Position numbers and translations under genes: made by a program. A stretch of DNA of 10,799 bases from Dysgonomonas sp. (GTDB lineage: Bacteria > Bacteroidota > Bacteroidia > Bacteroidales > Dysgonomonadaceae): contig JASLEN010000382.1 of the NCBI GenBank assembly GCA_030151105.1, forward strand, positions 1 to 10,799. Direction: 5' to 3'. A model generated the notes under the pieces. It ran no database searches. It worked only from the letters and a program-made list of their open reading frames with translations, and was not told where the DNA came from. Position 1 is the stretch's first letter, and the number at the start of each line of letters is the position of its first letter. This document shows, one piece after another, positions 5,482-10,799 of this stretch.

Positions 5482-8181
5482 ATGTTGCCTGAAGATATTA
5501 ACGATAAATCCGACGATTTAGAAAAAAAAGATCTTAATAATGAAGACTTGTCTGAAACCGCAGATGGGCATTCTGACTATGTTACGCCATCCAAGAATAA
5601 GGATGATGTATTACATCTGTCGGGAATGTTCCAAGATTGGTTTCTCGATTATGCTTCTTATGTGATTCTAGAACGTGCTGTGCCACATATGGCAGATGGT
5701 TTGAAACCTGTGCAGCGTCGTATTCTTCATTCTATGAAACGAATGGATGATGGGCGTTATAATAAAGTGGCAAATGTGGTGGGGCATACGATGCAATTTC
5801 ATCCTCATGGTGATGCCTCAATTGGCGATGCATTGGTGCAAATTGGACAAAAAGATCTGCTCGTAGATTGTCAAGGAAACTGGGGTAATATTCTAACAGG
5901 TGATGGTGCTGCTGCTCCTCGATATATAGAGGCTCGCTTAACTAAATTTGCGCTAGAAGTTCTCTTTAATAATAAAATTACGGAGTGGAAGCCGTCTTAC
6001 GATGGACGAAATAAAGAGCCAATTGCGCTACCTGTAAAATTCCCATTGCTATTGGCGCAAGGGGCAGAGGGAATTGCTGTTGGATTATCATCACGTATTC
6101 TGCCTCACAACTTTAACGAGTTATGTGATGCAGCAGTGGCTCATCTCAAAGGAGAAGACTATGTACTTTATCCTGATTTTCAGACAGGTGGCTATGTCGA
6201 TGTAGAGCGCTATAATGCAGGTGCTCGAGGTGGCGCCGTTAAAATTAGAGCTCGAATCGAGAAATTAGATAACAGAACGCTAGTTATTAGAGATATACCT
6301 TATGGAAGAACCTCTTCTTCGGTTGTAGATTCTATTTTGAGGGCTAACGAAAGAGGTAAAATTAAGATTCGTAAGGTAGATGATATTACGGCAAGAGATA
6401 TAGAAATTCATGTGCATTTGCCAGCTGGTGTATCGTCTGATATTATGATTGATGCGTTGTATGCTTTTACTGATTGTGAAATCAGTATTTCTCCTAACTG
6501 CTGTGTTGTAGAGGATAATAAACCACATTTTCTTTCTGTAAACGATGTTTTGGAAGCTACGACAGACAATACATTGAAGCTTCTCAAAACCGAATTGGAG
6601 ATAGAGCAAGCTGAACTGGAGGAAAGTTTGAACTTTTCGTCACTAGAGAAAATCTTTATCGAGGAACGTATCTATAAGGATAAGGAGTTTGAGAATGCTA
6701 AGAGTATGGATGAGGCTGTAAAGCACATCGCTAAACGTTTGGATAAGTTTAAAGAAACCTTTTTGCGTGAAATAACGAAAGAAGATATCCTTAAGCTTAT
6801 GGAGATTAGAATGGGGCGTATCCTACGTTTCAACTCAGATAAGGCTGACGAATTGATTGCGAAATACAAAGAGCAAATCGAAGAGATAAAGAATAATATT
6901 AAGAATATTGTAGATTATACTATTTCTTGGTATTTGATGTTGAAAGAAAAATACGGTAAGAAATATCCTCGTAAGACTGAAATTCGTAGTTTTGAAACTA
7001 TTGAGGCTACAAAGGTTGTAGAGGCTAACGAGAAGTTATACATCAATCGTGAAGAAGGTTTTATAGGAACATCACTTCGCAAAGATGAGTTTATTTGCAA
7101 TTGTTCTAACATTGATGATATTATTATTTTCTACAAGGATGGAACTTATAAAATAGTGAAGGTCAGTGAGAAAATGTTTGCTGGCAAAAATGTTTTATAT
7201 GTGAATGTTTTCCAACGAAATGATAAGCGAACCATCTATAATGTCGTTTACAGAAATGGTAAAAAAGGACCTTACTACATCAAGCGTTGCGCAGTGATGG
7301 GGGTTACGAGAGATAAAGAATACGACTTGACTCAAGGTGAGGAGGACTCTAAGATATTCTACTTTAGTGCTAATCCTAATGGAGAAGCAGAAACTATACG
7401 TGTGATTTTGAAACCAAAACCTCGCCAAAAGATTCTAGCATTTGAGAAGGATTTTAGTGAAATATCTGTTCGTGGACGTGATACGATGGGGAATATTCTA
7501 ACTAAGTCTGAAGTACACAAGATTTCATTGAAGCAAAAAGGCGGTTCTACACTAGGAGGGCGAAAAGTCTGGTTCGATAAGGATGTGCTTCGTCTAAATT
7601 ATGATGAGCGAGGACAATTCCTAGGAGAGTTCCATAGTGAAGATGAAGTGTTGGTGGTGAATAAAAACGGAGACTTCTATACTACTAACTTCGACTTGAG
7701 TAATCACTTTGATAAGGATATAGAGCGTATTGAGAAGTTTGATCCAAATAAAGAATGGACAGCTGTGCTCTATGATGGAGATCAGGAGTATATGTATGTC
7801 AAACGATTTACCTTCGAATCTTCGGCACGTAAGCTGAATTTTCTCGGTGAAAACGCTAAATCTAAACTGTTTATTCTTTCTGATGTTGCATTCCCTCGTA
7901 TCGAAACTACCTTTGGAGGAGGAGATAAGCATCGAGAAAATCTGATAATAGATGCCGAAGAATTTATTGGAACTAAGAGTTATAAGGCTCGTGGTAAACG
8001 ATTGACAACCTTTGAGGTGAAATCGGTACAAGAGATTGAGCCAACACGCTTTCCTGATGTGAAAGAAGATGAAGAAAATCAGTTTAAAGTACAGATTGAT
8101 CATGATGAGGATGAAGATGATATGATTATCAACAAAGGTCCAGGTGAACAAAAAGAACTATTTGCTGACGATGAAGAATAA
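5482..8181 (+). CDS. parC: DNA topoisomerase IV subunit A (ParC, Bacteroidota type)
   Basis: The breakage-reunion subunit of type IIA topoisomerase; with ParE it decatenates and relaxes DNA. The 899-aa protein has an acidic leader (1-45) and a winged-helix/tower core with DGLKPVQRRIL at 72-82. HPHGDASIGD follows at 107-116, then the catalytic Arg147-Tyr148 in APRYIEARLTKF and the intercalating-Ile region RILPHN (Ile206). A coiled-coil gate segment rich in Glu and Lys lies around 375-490. The C-terminal pinwheel carries a degenerate box (KQKGGSTLGGRK) rather than a canonical GyrA box, which favours ParC over GyrA. The tail is strongly acidic (DEDEDD, ADDEE). The position equivalent to GyrA Ser83 is Ala112, and the one equivalent to Asp87 is Asp116. 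parE is not in the window. The following gene begins at or just before the stop. Confidence 0.92.
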   Translation: MLPEDINDKSDDLEKKDLNNEDLSETADGHSDYVTPSKNKDDVLHLSGMFQDWFLDYASYVILERAVPHMADGLKPVQRRILHSMKRMDDGRYNKVANVVGHTMQFHPHGDASIGDALVQIGQKDLLVDCQGNWGNILTGDGAAAPRYIEARLTKFALEVLFNNKITEWKPSYDGRNKEPIALPVKFPLLLAQGAEGIAVGLSSRILPHNFNELCDAAVAHLKGEDYVLYPDFQTGGYVDVERYNAGARGGAVKIRARIEKLDNRTLVIRDIPYGRTSSSVVDSILRANERGKIKIRKVDDITARDIEIHVHLPAGVSSDIMIDALYAFTDCEISISPNCCVVEDNKPHFLSVNDVLEATTDNTLKLLKTELEIEQAELEESLNFSSLEKIFIEERIYKDKEFENAKSMDEAVKHIAKRLDKFKETFLREITKEDILKLMEIRMGRILRFNSDKADELIAKYKEQIEEIKNNIKNIVDYTISWYLMLKEKYGKKYPRKTEIRSFETIEATKVVEANEKLYINREEGFIGTSLRKDEFICNCSNIDDIIIFYKDGTYKIVKVSEKMFAGKNVLYVNVFQRNDKRTIYNVVYRNGKKGPYYIKRCAVMGVTRDKEYDLTQGEEDSKIFYFSANPNGEAETIRVILKPKPRQKILAFEKDFSEISVRGRDTMGNILTKSEVHKISLKQKGGSTLGGRKVWFDKDVLRLNYDERGQFLGEFHSEDEVLVVNKNGDFYTTNFDLSNHFDKDIERIEKFDPNKEWTAVLYDGDQEYMYVKRFTFESSARKLNFLGENAKSKLFILSDVAFPRIETTFGGGDKHRENLIIDAEEFIGTKSYKARGKRLTTFEVKSVQEIEPTRFPDVKEDEENQFKVQIDHDEDEDDMIINKGPGEQKELFADDEE

Positions 8182-8191
8182 TTATAAAATA

Positions 8192-9061
8192 ATGATACTC
8201 AAAAAGTACACCTGTCTGTTGATGGGTGTATTTTTGTTTGGTAGTGTATGTGGGCAAGAGGTAATGTCAAATAAAACTACAGATAATACACAAGGGCAAA
8301 TCTCGAAATCAGAGTTGGCTCCCCGTCGCACTCTCAACACTTTTATGATAGGAGCAGGGAGTTCTAATATGTACGATACTTACCTTAGTCCACTTGAGTA
8401 TTCTGGCTATTCGTTGCGGCTAATGTATGAGCAAATGCGAGATACCTATTGGCTGGGAGGGAAGTTTAGAAAGCAACAGATAATTGAATTGGAGTTTGCT
8501 TCTGGGCAAAACCCTATAAAAAACACGAGAGAATATTGGGGTAAAATTCGTTATCAGCTTGGTGGGCATTATGGTTTTTATGAGACACAAGGCTTAAAGT
8601 TGAATGCTGGAGGCTATTGGGATGTGAATGCTGGAGGTTTGTATAACGAACGAAATGGGAATAATCCTGCCACAGGTAGAGTATATACTAATTTCAATTT
8701 ATCTGTGTTGGCTTCTTATAAATGGAAAAAATACGCTATTCGCTGGCAGATTGATACACCTTTTATGGGGATGCTATTTTCTCCCAAATATGGACAGTCT
8801 TATTACGAAATATCTCTAGGAAATACCGTTGGAATCGTCAATTTTGCATCTTTTCATAATCAACGTGCTCTGAGAAACTTTGTAACTTTAGATATCCCTT
8901 TTAACTCCTATGTTGTGAGGGTTGGATATTTAGGAGATTGGTATCAAACAAAAGTACATGGTATTCAAACTCATCATTATACGCATAGCTTTGTTGTGGG
9001 TTTCCCGTTGGAGGGTGTGAAGCAAGCTAGACCTAAGACTAATAATTCGTATTGGGATTAG
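8192..9061 (+). CDS. Exported protein resembling the DUF3316 family, function unknown
   Basis: From ATG 8192 the protein is 289 aa and begins MILKKYTCLLMGVFLFG, then SVCGQE, a Sec signal peptide probably cut before Gln-Glu. The mature part is rich in Gly, Tyr and Trp with alternating hydrophobic residues in many short strands (for example YWGKIRYQLGGHYGFYE and GYWDVNAGGLYNE) and ends in a strand (HSFVVGFPLEG) near the C-terminus. This suggests an outer-membrane or periplasmic beta protein. The pattern recalls DUF3316 proteins of Bacteroidales, but that is from memory. Alternative in-frame starts are ATG 8171 and GTG 8144, which overlap parC by 11 and 38 nt. I chose 8192 because it places the lysines right before the hydrophobic core. 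It is probably co-transcribed with parC, with no promoter between. No catalytic motif is seen. Confidence 0.7.
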   Translation: MILKKYTCLLMGVFLFGSVCGQEVMSNKTTDNTQGQISKSELAPRRTLNTFMIGAGSSNMYDTYLSPLEYSGYSLRLMYEQMRDTYWLGGKFRKQQIIELEFASGQNPIKNTREYWGKIRYQLGGHYGFYETQGLKLNAGGYWDVNAGGLYNERNGNNPATGRVYTNFNLSVLASYKWKKYAIRWQIDTPFMGMLFSPKYGQSYYEISLGNTVGIVNFASFHNQRALRNFVTLDIPFNSYVVRVGYLGDWYQTKVHGIQTHHYTHSFVVGFPLEGVKQARPKTNNSYWD

Positions 9062-9112
9062 TCGTAAGAATTAGCTCATTTATAATTAAGAATGCTTAGA
9101 TGAGTGATACGA
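9062..9112 (+). terminator. Possible weak terminator or stem-loop after the exported-protein gene
   Basis: TCGTA (9062-9066) and CTCAT (9075-9079) can pair with TACGA (9108-9112) and ATGAG (9100-9104) in an interrupted two-part stem. A T-rich stretch (TTATTTTTC) follows from about 9118. The internal loops are large, so this is only a candidate. Confidence 0.3.
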
Positions 9113-9160
9113 ATAGATTATTTTTCTCGGTTTTTCCGTGTTAAAAAAGAAAAAAGTAAC

Positions 9161-9168
9161 TAGCTTTG
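9161..9168 (+). promoter_or_regulatory. Candidate -7 box for the SGNH protein gene
   Basis: TAGCTTTG fits TAnnTTTG and lies 80 nt before the ATG at 9249. The upstream box is poor (CGTG at 9137-9140 with 20-nt spacing). If used, it gives a leader of about 70 nt that contains the 9214-9236 hairpin. Confidence 0.5.
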
Positions 9169-9213
9169 CGCTTCGATAAAACATAATAACTTTTGCAAGA
9201 ATGTACAACAATA

Positions 9214-9236
9214 ATCCAAACTAAATAAGTTTGGAT
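9214..9236 (+). promoter_or_regulatory. Perfect 9-bp inverted repeat (hairpin or operator) just before the SGNH gene start
   Basis: ATCCAAACT (9214-9222), loop AAATA (9223-9227), AGTTTGGAT (9228-9236). The arms are exact reverse complements. No T run follows, so it is not an intrinsic terminator. It ends 12 nt before the ATG, where it could affect ribosome loading in RNA or bind a dimeric repressor in DNA. Confidence 0.6.
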
Positions 9237-9248
9237 CGTTAATAAACT

Positions 9249-10799
9249 ATGGACAAAATATCACAATTTTACAAGATTATCTTATTGATTGTTATCTCTA
9301 TCGGTTTTTTTCTAGGTCTAAAGTATCTTCTTCCTGATAGATTATTCCCAGAGCATTTGGCTGATGATTCTAGTATGCTGATTGATAGCGTACTATTAGA
9401 GGCATTGGATGGTAATTTGTTGGTGTTGAATAATGTAGGGGGAGGAGATTCTGTTGTGGCTAAAAGTAGGGAATCAGATAATGATATTACTATTGTAGAA
9501 GGCTCAACAAACAGAGCCGTTACAGAGCATTTGTCACCAACATCTTTAACTCTAAAACCATTCAAACGTTCATATTTTGGGAAAAAATTAGAAAGGAGAA
9601 AACCTGTTCTCTTTATGCCTAATGCAGAAACTCATTTTGTTACAGAACGTCCAATCATAGATACATTGTTGGATCCTACGGTTTCGATACAAGGCTATGG
9701 TTATCTTCAGCGCTTTTATGCAAAGTTAAACAATATAGAAAAAAATGGTGGTGCGGGAAAAGCACGTGTGGCATACTTTGGAGACTCAATGAATGATGGG
9801 GACTTTATAGTGCAAGATGTGAGAAACTTGTTTCAAGAAGAGTATGGAGGATATGGTGTTGGTTTTGTAGCTATTACATCTAAATCGGCAACTTCGAGAG
9901 GTTCTGTTTATCATAGACACTCCGATAATTGGATTACTCAATCCTTCATTTCGTCCAAAAGACCCTCTGTCCCCTTTGGTGTTGATGGTCAGGTTTTTAT
10001 AGGGACTAATTCTGGAAGCTATTGGGCTTCATATACAGCAGGAAATATTGCTACCTCGCCAAGTTTATATACTCCAACTCTATTTTATGGATATTCCAAT
10101 AATCCAAATGGGGTAGTAGATGTGAAGCTGAACAATGGTGCAAGTCAAAGAATTCAACTTACTGCTAAGAATGCTTTAAATACAATGTATTTAGGAGAGA
10201 GTTATGCCAAATCGGTGCATGCTACTTTTAGCAATATACAAAATATACCAATTTATGGATTTGATTTTGCTAGTGCTACAGGAGTTCACGTTGATAATTT
10301 TTCACTAAGAGGAAATTCGGGATTGACGCTTGGAGGTTTTAACACTTCATTAATGAATGCTTTTGATAAGGTGTTAAATTATGATTTGATAATTTTGCAT
10401 TTTGGAACAAACGTTCTCAATTATGGGTCTAGTGATTATACATTCTATGAGAGAGGAATGACTGCAGTGATTAATAAGTTACGACTTTGTTTCCCAAATG
10501 CTGATATTTTAGTAATTTCAACCGCCGATAAAGGTACTAAAGTAAATATGCAGATGGTTACAGACCCAGCTGTGGTTCCTTTAGTGAAAGCTCAAAAGAG
10601 ATTTTCTCGAGATGCAGGTACTGGTTTTATTGATCTCTACAACTTGATGGGAGGGAATAATTCGATGGTAGATTGGGTGAATAAACAATTGGCAAACAAG
10701 GACTATACTCACTTCAATGTGAAAGGGTCTAAAGAGATAGGAACGTTACTCTATCAAGAGATTCATAGAGGATATGACAAATATAAGTCTCAATTAGAA
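9249..10799 (+). CDS. Membrane-anchored SGNH/GDSL-family protein, possible O-acyl esterase or transferase (cut by the right edge)
   Basis: The frame is open for 517 codons to the window edge with no stop. An N-terminal hydrophobic segment (about residues 8-25, IILLIVISIGFFLGL) should anchor it in the inner membrane with the rest outside. A linker of about 130 residues precedes the SGNH domain. The visible blocks are FGDSMND with nucleophile Ser180, an NSG-containing block near 356-358 (LRGNSG), HFGTN with Gly386 and Asn388, and DYTHFN with Asp485 and His488. The catalytic Ser, Asp and His are all present. Between Ser180 and block III about 200 residues intervene, rich in Ser, Asn, Tyr and aromatic strands (about 225-345), consistent with an inserted beta-sandwich domain as in peptidoglycan O-acetylesterases of the Ape1 type. 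The acyl substrate is unknown. The ATG at 9249 is the only start that retains the anchor. Confidence 0.8.
   Translation, partial: MDKISQFYKIILLIVISIGFFLGLKYLLPDRLFPEHLADDSSMLIDSVLLEALDGNLLVLNNVGGGDSVVAKSRESDNDITIVEGSTNRAVTEHLSPTSLTLKPFKRSYFGKKLERRKPVLFMPNAETHFVTERPIIDTLLDPTVSIQGYGYLQRFYAKLNNIEKNGGAGKARVAYFGDSMNDGDFIVQDVRNLFQEEYGGYGVGFVAITSKSATSRGSVYHRHSDNWITQSFISSKRPSVPFGVDGQVFIGTNSGSYWASYTAGNIATSPSLYTPTLFYGYSNNPNGVVDVKLNNGASQRIQLTAKNALNTMYLGESYAKSVHATFSNIQNIPIYGFDFASATGVHVDNFSLRGNSGLTLGGFNTSLMNAFDKVLNYDLIILHFGTNVLNYGSSDYTFYERGMTAVINKLRLCFPNADILVISTADKGTKVNMQMVTDPAVVPLVKAQKRFSRDAGTGFIDLYNLMGGNNSMVDWVNKQLANKDYTHFNVKGSKEIGTLLYQEIHRGYDKYKSQLE

Noticed and set aside
7621..8151. 176-codon minus-strand open frame opposite the end of parC
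   Set aside because: It has no family resemblance and the composition of an antisense shadow, rich in Ile, Phe and Leu. parC is strongly supported on the other strand.
8192..8260. Lipoprotein signal (Cys20 near the end of the signal peptide)
   Set aside because: The residues before the cysteine are GSV, which does not fit the lipobox (small residue at -1). Cleavage before Gln-Glu by ordinary signal peptidase is more likely.
9180..9200. Second promoter box TAACTTTTG before the SGNH gene
   Set aside because: It has one base too many for TAnnTTTG and no matching upstream box. The box at 9161-9168 fits better.
9269..9565. 98-codon minus-strand open frame
   Set aside because: It overlaps the N-terminal part of the SGNH gene, which has a continuous supported frame and motifs.

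Overview
The window looks like a chromosomal segment from an anaerobic member of the Bacteroidota, most likely the order Bacteroidales. The evidence is the repeated -7 promoter box TAnnTTTG (twice with a TTTG box 19-20 nt upstream), weak Shine-Dalgarno sequences, a 616-residue fused gamma/alpha 2-oxoacid:ferredoxin oxidoreductase subunit, and a ParC of the long (899 aa) Bacteroidota type. I cannot name a genus.

Left edge (1-634): the minus strand carries only the first 112 codons of metA (homoserine O-acyltransferase). Homology stops abruptly after the GAPVEQ motif and is replaced by the start of a different gene, with a clear signal peptide, that runs off the window. A divergent intergenic region holding a perfect 14-bp palindrome follows. 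Region 635-3885 (+) is a probable operon: a GlpE-like single-domain rhodanese, then korA (fused) and korB of 2-oxoglutarate:ferredoxin oxidoreductase, which makes succinyl-CoA from 2-oxoglutarate with reduced ferredoxin. No ferredoxin-like korD is present here.

Region 3937-4221 (+) is an RNA block: a strong promoter, tRNA-Gly(GCC), an intrinsic terminator, tRNA-Leu(GAG) and a second terminator. Region 4236-5375 has a divergent pair: a hot-dog fold acyl-CoA thioesterase on minus and thymidine kinase on plus. They share a promoter region with a long interrupted inverted repeat. The thymidine kinase resembles the enterobacterial sequence more than the Bacteroides type I recall, and it has an unusual P-loop.

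Region 5401-9061 (+) has a well-formed promoter, parC (topoisomerase IV subunit A), and a short exported protein, resembling DUF3316, that begins next to the parC stop. Region 9062-10799 has a promoter, a perfect 9-bp-stem inverted repeat immediately before the start codon, and a membrane-anchored SGNH-family protein that is cut by the right edge.

Most of the window is ordinary housekeeping sequence. No mobile element, CRISPR array or defence system is visible. The points most worth a second look are the broken metA junction, the thymidine kinase variant, the SGNH protein with its large insert, and the hairpin before it.
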